NCBI RefSeq assembly: GCF_036226665.1
Contig: NZ_CP109007.1
Location: forward strand, 5,890,001 to 5,954,000
DNA length: 64,000 nucleotides
From: Streptomyces sp. NBC_00691
GTDB taxonomy: Bacteria; Actinomycetota; Actinomycetes; Streptomycetales; Streptomycetaceae
Direction of reading: 5' to 3'
The notes under the pieces were generated by a model. The model was not told the origin of the DNA and searched no databases. It saw only the letters and a program-made list of their open reading frames with translations. Every line of letters begins with the position of its first letter. Positions within the stretch are counted from its first letter, which is position 1. The translations under genes and the position numbers were made by a program. This document shows positions 12,268-21,660 of this stretch, in pieces.

Positions 12268-15105
12268 ATGGCTTCACGTACGTCCGGAAAGGGTTCCCAG
12301 GGCACGGCGGGCACCGCAAAGCCGCGCGCCGGCCGTACGACCGGCGCTGCGAAGAAAGCGGCACCCGCGAAGTCCCCCGCCAAGCCGCCCGCCAGGAAGG
12401 CGCCGGCCAAGAAGGCCGCGCCCGCCAAGCGCGCGCCCGCGCGGAAGGCCGCGGCGAAGAAGCCCGCTCCCCGGCCCGCTCCGTCCCCCACCGGGGGCGT
12501 CTACCGGCTGGCGCGCGGCGCCTGGCTCGGCCTCGCGCACGCCGTGGGGGCGATGTTCCGGGGGATAGGGCGCGGCGCCAAGGGCCTCGACCCGGCCCAC
12601 CGCAAGGACGGGCTCGCGCTGCTGCTCCTCGGCCTCGCGCTGATCGTGGCCGCGGGCACCTGGTCCAACCTCCGCGGGCCCGTCGGCGACCTCGTCGAGA
12701 TGCTGGTCACCGGCTCCTTCGGCCGGCTCGACCTGCTCGTTCCGCTGCTCCTCGGCGCGATCGGGGTGCGGCTGATCCTCTTCCCGGAGAGGCCCGAGGC
12801 CAACGGCCGGATCAGCATCGGCCTCTCCGCGCTCGTCATCGGCGTCCTCGGCCAGGTCCACATCGCCTGCGGCTCACCCGGCCGCGGCGACGGCAGCGAG
12901 GCCATGCAGGACGCCGGTGGCCTCATCGGCTGGGCCGCGTCCCAGCCCCTGGTCTTCATGATGGGCGAGGTCCTCGCCGTCCCGATGCTCGTCCTGCTCA
13001 CGCTCTTCGGGCTGCTCGTCGTCACCGCGACCCCGGTCAACGCGATCCCGCAGCGGCTGCGCGCCCTCGGGGCCCGGCTCGGCATCGTCGAGCCCGCCTA
13101 CGACCCCGCGGAGGACCACCCCGAGAGCCAGGGAATCCCCTCGGGCGCGTACGACGGGTACGACGAGGAGTGGCGCGAGGACCGGCCGCAGCCCCGGCCC
13201 GCCCGGCCCGCACGGCGTCGCGGCCCCGTGGATCCCTACGACGTGGACCGGGCCGAGGCCGAGATGCTCGACCGGCGCAGCCGGCGGGCCCGCCATCCGT
13301 CCCCGGAGACCGCTTCCGAGCAGGGCCTGGACCCGGTGGACGTCGCCGCCGCCGCGGCCGCCGCGCTCGACGGCGCGGTGCTCAACGGCATGCCGCCGTC
13401 CCCGCTCGTCGCCGACCTCACCAGGGACGTCACCGCCGACCGCAAGGCCGCCGTCGACGCCGCCGCGAAGGCCGCCGCGAAGGCCGGGGGAACGGCTGCC
13501 GCGGCCGCTCCCGTGCCGACGGCCCGTGGTGGGGACCAGCGGCCCGGCGGAGGCGTACCGGATCTGACCAAGCCGGCGCCCGAGCCGACCGATCTGCCGC
13601 CCCGGGCCGAGCAGCTCCAGCTGTCCGGCGACATCACGTACTCCCTGCCCTCGCTCGACCTCCTGGAGCGGGGCGGGCCCGGCAAGACGCGCAGCGCCGC
13701 CAACGACGCCGTCGTGGACTCGCTGTCCAACGTCTTCACCGAGTTCAAGGTCGACGCGGCCGTCACCGGCTTCACCCGGGGGCCGACGGTCACGCGGTAC
13801 GAGGTCGAGCTCGGCCCGGCCGTGAAGGTCGAGAAGATCACGGCCCTGACCAAGAACATCGCGTACGCGGTGGCCTCCCCGGACGTACGGATCATCTCGC
13901 CGATCCCCGGCAAGTCCGCGGTCGGCATCGAGATCCCCAACAGCGACCGGGAGATGGTCAACCTCGGCGACGTCCTGCGGCTCGCCGCGGCGGCCGAGGA
14001 CGACCACCCGATGCTCGTGGCGCTCGGCAAGAACGTCGAGGGCGGCTACGAGATGGCCAACCTGGCGAAGATGCCGCACGTCCTGGTCGCCGGTGCCACC
14101 GGCTCCGGAAAGTCCTCCTGCATCAACTGCCTGATCACCTCGATCATGATAAGAGCGACCCCCGAGGACGTCCGGATGGTCCTTGTCGACCCCAAGCGGG
14201 TCGAGCTCACCGCGTACGAGGGCATCCCGCATCTCATCACCCCGATCATCACCAACCCCAAGCGGGCCGCCGAGGCCCTCCAGTGGGTGGTGAAGGAGAT
14301 GGACCTCCGCTACGACGATCTGGCGGCCTTCGGCTACCGGCACATCGACGACTTCAACCAGGCGATCCGGGACGGCAAGATCAAACTGCCCGAGGGCAGC
14401 GAGCGGGAGCTCAAGACGTACCCGTACCTGCTCGTCATCGTCGACGAGCTCGCCGACCTGATGATGGTGGCGCCGCGGGACGTCGAGGACTCGATCGTCC
14501 GCATCACCCAGCTCGCGCGCGCCGCCGGTATCCATCTGGTGCTCGCCACCCAGCGGCCGTCCGTCGACGTCGTCACCGGTCTCATCAAGGCCAACGTGCC
14601 CTCCCGGCTCGCCTTCGCGACCTCCTCGCTCGCCGACAGCCGGGTCATCCTCGACCAGCCGGGCGCCGAGAAGCTCATCGGAAAGGGTGACGGACTGTTC
14701 CTGCCGATGGGGGCCAACAAGCCCGTCCGCATGCAGGGCGCCTTCGTCACCGAGCACGAGGTCGCGGCCGTCGTGCAGCACTGCAAGGACCAGATGACCC
14801 CGGTCTTCCGGGAGGACGTCACCGTCGGGACCCGGCAGAAGAAGGAGATCGACGAGGACATCGGCGACGACCTCGATCTGCTGTGCCAGGCGGCCGAACT
14901 GGTCGTCTCCACGCAGTTCGGCTCCACCTCCATGCTCCAGCGGAAGCTCCGCGTCGGCTTCGCGAAGGCCGGGCGGCTGATGGACCTCATGGAGTCGCGG
15001 AACATCGTCGGGCCGAGCGAGGGCTCCAAGGCGCGCGACGTGCTGGTCAAGCCCGACGAGTTGGACGGGGTGCTGGACGTGATCCGGGGGCAGTCGGGGG
15101 AGTAG
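12268..15105 (+). CDS. ftsK: FtsK/SpoIIIE-type DNA translocase
   Basis: 945 residues. The first 75 or so are very rich in Lys, Ala and Pro (KKAAPAK-type repeats), like a histone H1 tail. About four membrane helices follow (roughly 110-260), then a disordered acidic and Ala-rich linker. The motor domain has Walker A GATGSGKSS near residue 610, Walker B LLVIVDELADLMM and the ATQRPSVDVVTG motif, and the C-terminal gamma winged helix starts around 870. It pumps chromosomal DNA through division septa, in Streptomyces mainly during sporulation. The ATG at 12268 is preferred over an earlier in-frame GTG at 12226, although neither has a strong ribosome-binding site. Downstream lies the membrane HTH protein. 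Confidence 0.95.
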   Translation: MASRTSGKGSQGTAGTAKPRAGRTTGAAKKAAPAKSPAKPPARKAPAKKAAPAKRAPARKAAAKKPAPRPAPSPTGGVYRLARGAWLGLAHAVGAMFRGIGRGAKGLDPAHRKDGLALLLLGLALIVAAGTWSNLRGPVGDLVEMLVTGSFGRLDLLVPLLLGAIGVRLILFPERPEANGRISIGLSALVIGVLGQVHIACGSPGRGDGSEAMQDAGGLIGWAASQPLVFMMGEVLAVPMLVLLTLFGLLVVTATPVNAIPQRLRALGARLGIVEPAYDPAEDHPESQGIPSGAYDGYDEEWREDRPQPRPARPARRRGPVDPYDVDRAEAEMLDRRSRRARHPSPETASEQGLDPVDVAAAAAAALDGAVLNGMPPSPLVADLTRDVTADRKAAVDAAAKAAAKAGGTAAAAAPVPTARGGDQRPGGGVPDLTKPAPEPTDLPPRAEQLQLSGDITYSLPSLDLLERGGPGKTRSAANDAVVDSLSNVFTEFKVDAAVTGFTRGPTVTRYEVELGPAVKVEKITALTKNIAYAVASPDVRIISPIPGKSAVGIEIPNSDREMVNLGDVLRLAAAAEDDHPMLVALGKNVEGGYEMANLAKMPHVLVAGATGSGKSSCINCLITSIMIRATPEDVRMVLVDPKRVELTAYEGIPHLITPIITNPKRAAEALQWVVKEMDLRYDDLAAFGYRHIDDFNQAIRDGKIKLPEGSERELKTYPYLLVIVDELADLMMVAPRDVEDSIVRITQLARAAGIHLVLATQRPSVDVVTGLIKANVPSRLAFATSSLADSRVILDQPGAEKLIGKGDGLFLPMGANKPVRMQGAFVTEHEVAAVVQHCKDQMTPVFREDVTVGTRQKKEIDEDIGDDLDLLCQAAELVVSTQFGSTSMLQRKLRVGFAKAGRLMDLMESRNIVGPSEGSKARDVLVKPDELDGVLDVIRGQSGE

Positions 15106-15388
15106 CCCCGGGGCCGGCCGGAGCGCGGTGGCCCGGTCGGAGCAATGCGGGGACCGGCCGGAGTGCGCGGCCGGGGGAGCGGGTACGCGATCGAGACCGG
15201 GCCGAGACTCACTCGTAAGGGAATGGAGGGCAACCGTTTCCCCTGGCCGTACGTCAAGTTGAGCGGAGGGACAGAAGGATGTCCCAGCCTCATGGCGTAC
15301 AAACAGCACCCGCCCGGTTGCCCCACCCTTTCGTACCACCCATAGACTGAACGTCCAGCAGGTGGCTACACGCTCGAAAGGCGCTCTC

Positions 15389-16216
15389 GTGTCCATCGGC
15401 AACTCCCCCGAAGACGACCGGATCTTCCCGGCAGACGACCGGGACTCGATCGGTCGCGCTCTCCAGCAGACCCGCATCGCCGCCGGTCTCACCGTCGAAG
15501 AGGTCAGTGCCTCCACCCGTGTCCGGATTCCGATCGTGCACGCGATCGAGGAGGACGACTTCTCGCGCTGTGGCGGCGACGTCTACGCCCGCGGCCACAT
15601 CCGCACGCTCGCGCGTGCCGTCGGCCTCGATCCGGCCCCGCTGATCGAGCAGTACGACGCCGAGCACGGCGGCCGTCCCGCGCCCACCCCCGCCGCCCCG
15701 CTGTTCGAGGCGGAACGTATCCGCCCCGAGCCGCGCCGGCCCAACTGGACCGCCGCGATGGTCGCGGCCATCGTCGCCGTCGTCGGCTTCGTCGGCTTCA
15801 CGATGTTCAACGGCAACGAGGCGCCCAAGGGCACCACCGCCGCGGACGGCGGACCGGCACCCGCGCCCGAGAAGGCCACGTCCGCCGGCAAGCCGAAGCC
15901 GGTCAAGCCCGCGCCGCCGAAGCCCACCGAGAGCGCGATCGCCGCGGTCCCGCAGGACAAGGTGACGGTGAAGATGACCGCCACCGACGGCAAGAGCTGG
16001 ATCTCGGCGAAGGACGCCAACGGCAAGATCCTCTTCGACGGGCTGCTCCTGAACGGCGAGTCCAAGACCTTCCAGGACGACGAGCGCGTCGACCTGGTCC
16101 TCGGCAACGCCGGAGCGATCGAGCTCTACGTGAACGGCAAGAAGATCGACGACAAGTTCGAATCCGGCCAGGTCGAGCGGCTGACCTACACGAAGGGCGA
16201 CCCCGAGGCGGGCTGA
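15389..16216 (+). CDS. RodZ-like membrane-anchored helix-turn-helix protein
   Basis: 275 residues from GTG 15389, with GAAAGG 7 nt upstream. An N-terminal Xre/RodZ-type HTH (about 20-90, IGRALQQTRIAAGLTVEEVS) is followed by a Pro-rich link, one membrane helix (about 120-140), an Ala/Pro/Lys linker and a C-terminal DUF4115-type beta domain (about 190-270). RodZ proteins link MreB to cell-wall synthesis in rods. In actinobacteria the role is less clear but the gene is conserved between ftsK and rimO. The 283-bp region before it (15106-15388) shows no confident promoter or structure. Confidence 0.87.
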   Translation: MSIGNSPEDDRIFPADDRDSIGRALQQTRIAAGLTVEEVSASTRVRIPIVHAIEEDDFSRCGGDVYARGHIRTLARAVGLDPAPLIEQYDAEHGGRPAPTPAAPLFEAERIRPEPRRPNWTAAMVAAIVAVVGFVGFTMFNGNEAPKGTTAADGGPAPAPEKATSAGKPKPVKPAPPKPTESAIAAVPQDKVTVKMTATDGKSWISAKDANGKILFDGLLLNGESKTFQDDERVDLVLGNAGAIELYVNGKKIDDKFESGQVERLTYTKGDPEAG

Positions 16217-16307
16217 GCCGCCCCCTCCGGGCCCGTGATGTGGCCCCTGTCGCGCAGGTGAACCCTGCGCGACGGGGGAACGGCCGGGACGAAGTAGTCT
16301 TGAGTCC

Positions 16308-17828
16308 ATGCCCGAACGCCGTACCGTCGCCCTTGTCACTCTTGGCTGCGCCCGTAACGAGGTGGACTCGGAGGAGCTCGCAGGCCGCTTGGCAGCGGAC
16401 GGCTGGGAGCTCGTCGAGAACGCCGAGGACGCGGATGTCGCCGTCGTCAACACCTGTGGATTCGTCGAGGCCGCCAAGAAGGACTCCGTCGACGCCCTCC
16501 TCGAAGCCAATGATCTGAAGGACCACGGCCGCACCCAGGCCGTGGTCGCCGTCGGCTGCATGGCCGAGCGGTACGGCAAGGAACTCGCCGAAGCCCTTCC
16601 GGAGGCCGACGGCGTCCTGGGCTTCGACGACTACTCCGACATCTCCAACCGCCTCCAGACCATCCTCAGCGGTGGCAGTGTCGAGGCCCACACCCCGCGT
16701 GACCGGCGCAAGCTGCTGCCGCTGTCGCCGGTGGAGCGCCAGGCGGCCGCCGCCGCGGTCGCCCTGCCCGGCCACGGCGTCGTGGACGCCCCCGCGCCCG
16801 CCGCCACCCCGGCCTCCGCCCCCGAGGACGTGCCGAGCGACCTGCCGGACGGTCTCGCGCCCGCCTCCGGGCCGCGCGCCCCGCTCCGCCGGCGCCTGGA
16901 CAGCAGCCCCGTCGCCTCCGTGAAGCTGGCCTCCGGCTGCGACCGCCGCTGCTCCTTCTGCGCCATCCCCTCCTTCCGCGGCTCCTTCGTCTCGCGCCGT
17001 CCCTCGGACGTGCTGAACGAGACGCGCTGGCTCGCCGAGCAGGGTGTGAAGGAGGTCATGCTGGTCTCCGAGAACAACACCTCGTACGGCAAGGACCTCG
17101 GCGACATCCGGCTCCTGGAGAGCCTGCTGCCCGAGCTCGCCGCCGTCGACGGCATCGAGCGCGTCCGCGTCAGCTACCTCCAGCCCGCCGAGATGCGCCC
17201 CGGTCTGATCGACGTCCTCACGTCGACCGACAAGGTCGTGCCGTACTTCGACCTGTCCTTCCAGCACAGCGCTCCCGACGTGCTGCGGGCCATGCGCCGC
17301 TTCGGCGACACCGACCGGTTCCTCGAGCTGCTGGAGACCATCCGGTCCAAGGCCCCGACCGCCGGTGCCCGCTCCAACTTCATCGTCGGCTTCCCCGGCG
17401 AGACCGAGGCCGACTTCGCCGAGCTGGAACGCTTCGTCGCCCACGCCCGGCTCGACGCCATCGGCGTCTTCGGCTACTCCGACGAGGACGGCACCGAGGC
17501 CGCCACGTACGAGCAGAAGCTCGACCAGGACGTAGTCGACGCCCGCCTCGCCCACCTCTCCCGGCTCGCCGAGGAGCTCACCGCGCAGCGCGCGGAGGAG
17601 CGGATCGGAGAGACCCTGGAAGTACTGGTCGAGTCCGTGGACGACGAGGACGGCGCGATCGGCCGCGCCGCGCACCAGGCGCCCGAGACCGACGGGCAGG
17701 TGGTCCTCACCACGTCCGACGGTGGGAGCCCCGACGTGGCTCCGGGCCGTATGGTCATGGCGAAGGTCGTCGGCACGGAGGGCGTCGACCTGGTGGCCGA
17801 GTGTCTTTTCGAGGAGGCAGGCAGATGA
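16308..17828 (+). CDS. rimO: Ribosomal protein S12 methylthiotransferase RimO
   Basis: 506 residues. The N-terminal UPF0004 domain has three cluster cysteines, Cys14, Cys50 and Cys84. The radical-SAM motif is CDRRCSFC (Cys211, 215, 218), and a TRAM domain closes the protein (about 430-500). RimO adds a methylthio group to the conserved aspartate of ribosomal protein S12. Between the first two domains is an Ala/Pro-rich insert of about 60 residues (roughly 145-200), longer than in E. coli, as usual in Streptomyces. Its stop overlaps the pgsA start as ATGA, so the two are translationally coupled. Confidence 0.96.
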   Translation: MPERRTVALVTLGCARNEVDSEELAGRLAADGWELVENAEDADVAVVNTCGFVEAAKKDSVDALLEANDLKDHGRTQAVVAVGCMAERYGKELAEALPEADGVLGFDDYSDISNRLQTILSGGSVEAHTPRDRRKLLPLSPVERQAAAAAVALPGHGVVDAPAPAATPASAPEDVPSDLPDGLAPASGPRAPLRRRLDSSPVASVKLASGCDRRCSFCAIPSFRGSFVSRRPSDVLNETRWLAEQGVKEVMLVSENNTSYGKDLGDIRLLESLLPELAAVDGIERVRVSYLQPAEMRPGLIDVLTSTDKVVPYFDLSFQHSAPDVLRAMRRFGDTDRFLELLETIRSKAPTAGARSNFIVGFPGETEADFAELERFVAHARLDAIGVFGYSDEDGTEAATYEQKLDQDVVDARLAHLSRLAEELTAQRAEERIGETLEVLVESVDDEDGAIGRAAHQAPETDGQVVLTTSDGGSPDVAPGRMVMAKVVGTEGVDLVAECLFEEAGR

Positions 17829-18499
17829 CCGGAGTCCCGGCATCCGCGACGGGCGGGACCGGTAGGCCGGCGCCCCGCGGCAAGCTGGGCACGGCGGCCG
17901 TCAACCAGGCCAGCCTGTGGAACATCGCCAACATCCTGACCATGATCCGGCTCGTGCTCGTGCCGGCCTTCGTGCTGCTGCTCTTCCAGGACGGAGGTCA
18001 CGACCCCGCGTGGCGGGCCTGGGCCTGGGCGGCGTTCGCCGTCGCCATGATCACGGACGTCTTCGACGGGCACCTCGCCCGTGCGTACAACCTGGTCACT
18101 GACTTCGGGAAGATCGCCGACCCGATCGCCGACAAGGCGATCATGGCGGCCGGACTCGTCTCGCTGTCCTTGCTCGGGGACCTGCCCTGGTGGGTGACGG
18201 GCGTCATCCTGGCCCGTGAGCTGGGGATCACCCTGATGCGGTTCTGGGTGATCCGTCACGGGGTCATCCCGGCCAGCCGCGGCGGCAAGATGAAGACGCT
18301 CGCCCAGGGCACGGCGGTCGGCATGTACGTACTGATGCTCACCGGGCCGCTCGCCACCCTGCGCTTCTGGGTGATGGCGGTGGCCGTCGTGCTGACGGTC
18401 GTCACCGGTCTGGACTACGTCCGCCAGGCGGTCGTCCTGCGCCGCAGGGGGCTCGCCGCCGAGCGGTCCGCCGCGCGGTCGGAGGCGGCGACGCGATGA
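17825..18499 (+). CDS. pgsA: CDP-diacylglycerol--glycerol-3-phosphate phosphatidyltransferase
   Basis: 224 residues, integral membrane. The CDP-alcohol phosphatidyltransferase signature is present in the pattern DG-x2-AR-x8-G-x3-D-x3-D (DGHLAR through DPIAD). It makes phosphatidylglycerol phosphate, the first committed step to PG and cardiolipin. The start ATG overlaps the rimO stop by 4 nt, and GAGGAGGC lies just upstream. An earlier in-frame start at 17801 is unlikely. Its own stop overlaps cinA as ATGA. Neighbouring clgR and the same order in mycobacteria (pgsA3-clgR) support the call; the exact polar head-group alcohol is inferred. Confidence 0.93.
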   Translation: MTGVPASATGGTGRPAPRGKLGTAAVNQASLWNIANILTMIRLVLVPAFVLLLFQDGGHDPAWRAWAWAAFAVAMITDVFDGHLARAYNLVTDFGKIADPIADKAIMAAGLVSLSLLGDLPWWVTGVILARELGITLMRFWVIRHGVIPASRGGKMKTLAQGTAVGMYVLMLTGPLATLRFWVMAVAVVLTVVTGLDYVRQAVVLRRRGLAAERSAARSEAATR

Positions 18500-19017
18500 C
18501 CGAGGCCGCCCGGGTGCTGGCGCTGCTCGCCGAGCGTGGTCACACGCTCGCCGCGGCGGAGTCGCTCACGGGTGGACTGGTGGCCGCGGAACTCACCGGG
18601 GTGCCCGGTGCCTCGGCCTCCTTCCGGGGGTCCGTCACGGCCTACGCGACGGACGTCAAGCGGGAGCTCCTCGGTGTCGACGCGGCCCTGCTCGCCGAGC
18701 GCGGAGCGGTGGATCCCGAGGTCGCGCTGCAGATGGCGGCCGGTGCGCGGGCCCGGCTCGGCGCCGACTGGGGGATCTCGACGACCGGGGTCGCCGGGCC
18801 CGAACCGCAGGACGGACAGCCGGTCGGCACCGTCTACGTGGCCGTCGCGGGACCCGCGGCGACGGGCGCCGGCGCCGGGAAAGTGGTCTCGTTGAGGTTG
18901 AACGGCGACCGCGCGGACATCCGTAGAGAGAGCGTCCGGAGCGTGCTGGAGCTGCTCCTTGAGGAACTCTCGGGAAATGCGCGGGCACAGGATACGGAAC
19001 ACAACGGGGGGAATTGA
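18496..19017 (+). CDS. cinA: CinA/PncC-family nicotinamide-nucleotide amidohydrolase
   Basis: 173 residues, the size of a stand-alone C-terminal CinA domain. The conserved start AESLTGGLVAA, the SFRGSVTAYATDVK block and the GISTTGVAGPE block are present. The enzyme deamidates nicotinamide mononucleotide and so recycles NAD breakdown products. The larger N-terminal CinA domain is absent, as in other short PncC proteins. It is coupled to pgsA by ATGA overlap. clgR follows after 109 bp with its own ribosome-binding site. Confidence 0.92.
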   Translation: MTEAARVLALLAERGHTLAAAESLTGGLVAAELTGVPGASASFRGSVTAYATDVKRELLGVDAALLAERGAVDPEVALQMAAGARARLGADWGISTTGVAGPEPQDGQPVGTVYVAVAGPAATGAGAGKVVSLRLNGDRADIRRESVRSVLELLLEELSGNARAQDTEHNGGN

Positions 19018-19126
19018 TGTTTGCAGCCCTGAGTGAACACGACATCGCTCCCCGCACGGCCGCAGCGCGAGGCGGTACGGTGGGGCGTGAAGGATGCGGC
19101 TACGCGGTCCGAGGAGGGAGCCACCG

Positions 19127-19510
19127 ATGATTCTGCTCCGTCGCCTGTTGGGTGACGTGCTGCGTCGGCAGCGCCAGCGCCAAGGCCGTACTCTGCGCGA
19201 AGTCTCCTCGTCCGCCCGAGTCTCGCTCGGCTATCTCTCCGAGGTGGAGCGGGGGCAGAAGGAGGCTTCCTCCGAACTGCTCTCCGCGATCTGCGACGCG
19301 CTGGACGTACGGATGTCCGAGCTCATGCGTGAAGTGAGCGACGAGCTGTCACTGGCCGAACTGGCCGAGTCGGCAGCGGCGAGCGAACCGGTGCCGACGC
19401 CGGTACGCCCGATGCTCAATTCGGTGTCGGTGACGTCGGTGGGCCGTGTGCCCACCGAGCGGGTGACCATCAAGGCGCCCGCGGAAGCGGTGGACGTCGT
19501 CGCCGCCTAG
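19127..19510 (+). CDS. clgR: ClgR, transcriptional activator of clp and lon protease genes
   Basis: 127 residues. ATG 19127 has GAGGAGGG 8 nt upstream. A Xre-type HTH occupies about residues 8-65 (LREVSSSARVSLGYLSEVERGQKEASSELL). The sequence and its position after pgsA and cinA match ClgR of Streptomyces and mycobacteria, which activates clpP1P2, clpC and lon. The protein ends VVAA. A C-terminal Ala-Ala is the known tag by which ClpP-containing proteases degrade S. lividans ClgR, giving feedback control, and that tag is intact here. Confidence 0.95.
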   Translation: MILLRRLLGDVLRRQRQRQGRTLREVSSSARVSLGYLSEVERGQKEASSELLSAICDALDVRMSELMREVSDELSLAELAESAAASEPVPTPVRPMLNSVSVTSVGRVPTERVTIKAPAEAVDVVAA

Positions 19511-19757
19511 TCGTCGCCGTACGAAGCGTACGAAGCGATACGGGGTCTGGCCTCGGTCGGTGTCCTCTCGAGGGCGCCGGGCGGGGCTTTTCTCTTGCCC
19601 GGGGGCCGGTGGGGCGAATTGTCTGAGATGCCGGGTTCCGGTGCCTCGTGCCATGGTGGGGGGAACGTACGACTGGGCCGTGTGCGCCGGGTTTGCCTCC
19701 GGTGCGCCCTCCCGCAGGGTGATCCTGCCGGTCTAGCGTCGACGGCAGGAGGCGGCC

Positions 19758-20027
19758 ATGGTACGGCGACGGATGCCGCCGGCGACGCTCGCGCTGGTCG
19801 CGATCGGGCTGGTGGCCGGAGGGCTCTGGTGGTGGGCGGTGCTGCGCCTGCTCCTGGTGCCGGGGGAGGCCGGCACGGTCGAGGGCGCGGTGGCCGCGGG
19901 CGGCTGGGGGCTGAGTCTGCTGCCGGTGCACGTCGCCGCCTCGTCGGGGCGGCCCGGGGTCCTCGCCCGGCGGATCACCAGGGCATCGCGACGCCGCCGT
20001 TGGGGCGCAGGATCTGGCCTGTCGTGA
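19758..20027 (+). CDS. Small membrane protein of unknown function
   Basis: 89 residues with two likely membrane helices (about 10-32 and 43-62) and an Arg-rich C-terminus. AGGAGG lies 5 nt before ATG 19758, which is the main support. No family is recognised. Its 3' end overlaps the last 53 bp of the convergent SDR gene, so the true reading frame end should be treated with caution. The 247 bp before it, after clgR, show no gene or clear terminator. Confidence 0.55.
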   Translation: MVRRRMPPATLALVAIGLVAGGLWWWAVLRLLLVPGEAGTVEGAVAAGGWGLSLLPVHVAASSGRPGVLARRITRASRRRRWGAGSGLS

Positions 20028-20745
20028 ACGCGGACGCGTCGGACGCGAGGTGCAGGACGGCGTGCGCGATGTCCTCGGCCTCCCCGACCCGGCCCAGCGG
20101 TGAATGACGGATCATCGCCGCCTCCGCCTGTTGCTGGGCGGTCGGCTCGTGGCGGTCGGTCATCGGAGTGCGGATCCAGCCCGGGGCGACCGCGTTGACC
20201 CGGATGCCGTGCCGGCCCGCCTCCGTCGCCAGCGTCTTCGTCAGCTGGACGACGGCCGCCTTGGTGACGCTGTAGCAGAGCAGTCCCGGGCTCGCGCTGT
20301 CCATCGCGCCCGAGGCCATCGTGACGATCGAGCCGGGGACGCCCGCCGCGATCATCGAGCGCGCCGCCTCCTGGCAGGCGTAGAGCACGCCCTTGAAATT
20401 GACGGCGAGGACACGGTCCAGGTCCTCCTCGCGGGTCTCAAGGACCGAGCTCGTGTGCATGATCCCGGCGACGGCGGCCATGACGTGGAGGGGGCCCGCC
20501 GCGCGGACGGCGGCGGCGAGGGCGGCGCGATCGGTGACGTCCAGGGGGTGCGCGTGCGCGGAGCCGCCCTCGTGGGCGATGAGGGCGACCGTCTCCGCGA
20601 GGCCGGGCTCGTCGCGGTCGGCGCAGTGCACGGTTGCGCCGGCCCGGGCGAGGAGGGCGGCGGTGGCGCGGCCGATGCCGCTGGCGGCGCCGGTGACGAA
20701 GGCCGTGCGGTGGGTGAGGTCGTAGGCGCGGAGGGGCGTCGTCAT
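19975..20745 (-). CDS. Short-chain dehydrogenase/reductase
   Basis: 256 residues from ATG 20745. It has the classical SDR fold with cofactor motif TGAASGIG, an Asp after the second strand (CADRDEPG) that suggests NAD(H) preference, a VAGI-type motif in place of NNAG, and catalytic Tyr and Lys in YSVTKAAV. The C-terminus ends in GGVAMPW. The substrate is unknown. It runs in the same direction as the DNA glycosylase upstream of it, 32 bp away. Confidence 0.9.
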   Translation of the reverse strand: MTTPLRAYDLTHRTAFVTGAASGIGRATAALLARAGATVHCADRDEPGLAETVALIAHEGGSAHAHPLDVTDRAALAAAVRAAGPLHVMAAVAGIMHTSSVLETREEDLDRVLAVNFKGVLYACQEAARSMIAAGVPGSIVTMASGAMDSASPGLLCYSVTKAAVVQLTKTLATEAGRHGIRVNAVAPGWIRTPMTDRHEPTAQQQAEAAMIRHSPLGRVGEAEDIAHAVLHLASDASAFTTGQILRPNGGVAMPW

Positions 20746-20777
20746 GTTCGGACGGTACGGCGGGATCTGACGGACCG

Positions 20778-21629
20778 TCAATCAGTGGGGGCGGGAGGAT
20801 CTGATGGGTCTGATGGATCGGGTGCCGGAGGGGCGCCGACGGGGCCTCGCTGGCAGCCAGGGCACCAGTAGGTGACGCGGTCGCCCAGCTCCGCCTTGCG
20901 GATCGGGGCGCCGCAACGGAGACACGGGCGTCCCGCGCGGCCGTAGACGTGCAGCGGGGTGCGCGGACGGCGGGTGGTCGTCGTGCGCCGGTCCGGGCGG
21001 TCCTTGTTCGCGTCCAGGAGGCGGTGGGCGGTCGCGACCAGGCGGGCGGGGACCTCGGGCTCCAGGTCACCGACCGGGAGCCACGGCGTCACACCGGCCA
21101 GGAAGGCCAGCTCCGACTTGTACACGTTGCCGATGCCGGCCAGGTTCCGCTGGTCGAGCAGGGCCTCGCCGAGTGTGCGGGCGGGGTCCGCCGTCAGCCG
21201 GCGGGTCGCCTCCTCGGCGGTCGTCGTTCCCCAGTCGGGGGCGAGCAGGTCCGGGCCCAGATGGCCCACCGTGTCCGGCTCGTCCGCGGTGCGGATGAGT
21301 TCCAGGACCGGGAGGCGGTAGCCGTACGCGGTGTTGTCGGTGTTGCCGAGGATCGCGCGGATCTGGTGGTCCGGGCCGCCGTGCGGGCGGGTCCCGGTGG
21401 CGTACACGCGCCAGGCGCCGTCCATCCGCAGGTGGGAGTGGAGGGTGAGGCCGCCCTCGATGCGGGCGAGGAGGTGCTTGCCGCGCGGGGTGACGTCGAG
21501 AAGCATGCGGCCGGTCAGGTCGGCGGTCGCGAAACGGGGGACCCGGAGGTCCGCGCGGGTCAGCGTCCGGCCGGCCAGGGCGCTGTGCAGGCGGCGGGCG
21601 GTCTGCCAGACGGTGTCTCCTTCGGGCAC
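20778..21629 (-). CDS. nei: Fpg/Nei-family DNA glycosylase/AP lyase
   Basis: 283 residues beginning MPEGDTV, where Pro2 and Glu3 are the catalytic residues after Met removal. A helix-two-turn-helix region (ALLDQRNLAGIGNVYKSE) and a C-terminal zinc finger (CLRCG and CPGC) are intact. It excises oxidised bases and cleaves the abasic site. PEGDT at the N-terminus is closer to Nei than to Fpg (PELPE). A Pro/Asp/Ser-rich tail follows the zinc finger. The next gene upstream in the same direction is lhr, consistent with a DNA-repair neighbourhood. Confidence 0.92.
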   Translation of the reverse strand: MPEGDTVWQTARRLHSALAGRTLTRADLRVPRFATADLTGRMLLDVTPRGKHLLARIEGGLTLHSHLRMDGAWRVYATGTRPHGGPDHQIRAILGNTDNTAYGYRLPVLELIRTADEPDTVGHLGPDLLAPDWGTTTAEEATRRLTADPARTLGEALLDQRNLAGIGNVYKSELAFLAGVTPWLPVGDLEPEVPARLVATAHRLLDANKDRPDRRTTTTRRPRTPLHVYGRAGRPCLRCGAPIRKAELGDRVTYWCPGCQRGPVGAPPAPDPSDPSDPPAPTD

Positions 21630-21660
21630 GGTTCCATGATGCCGTGCGGGTGGGGTCTGG

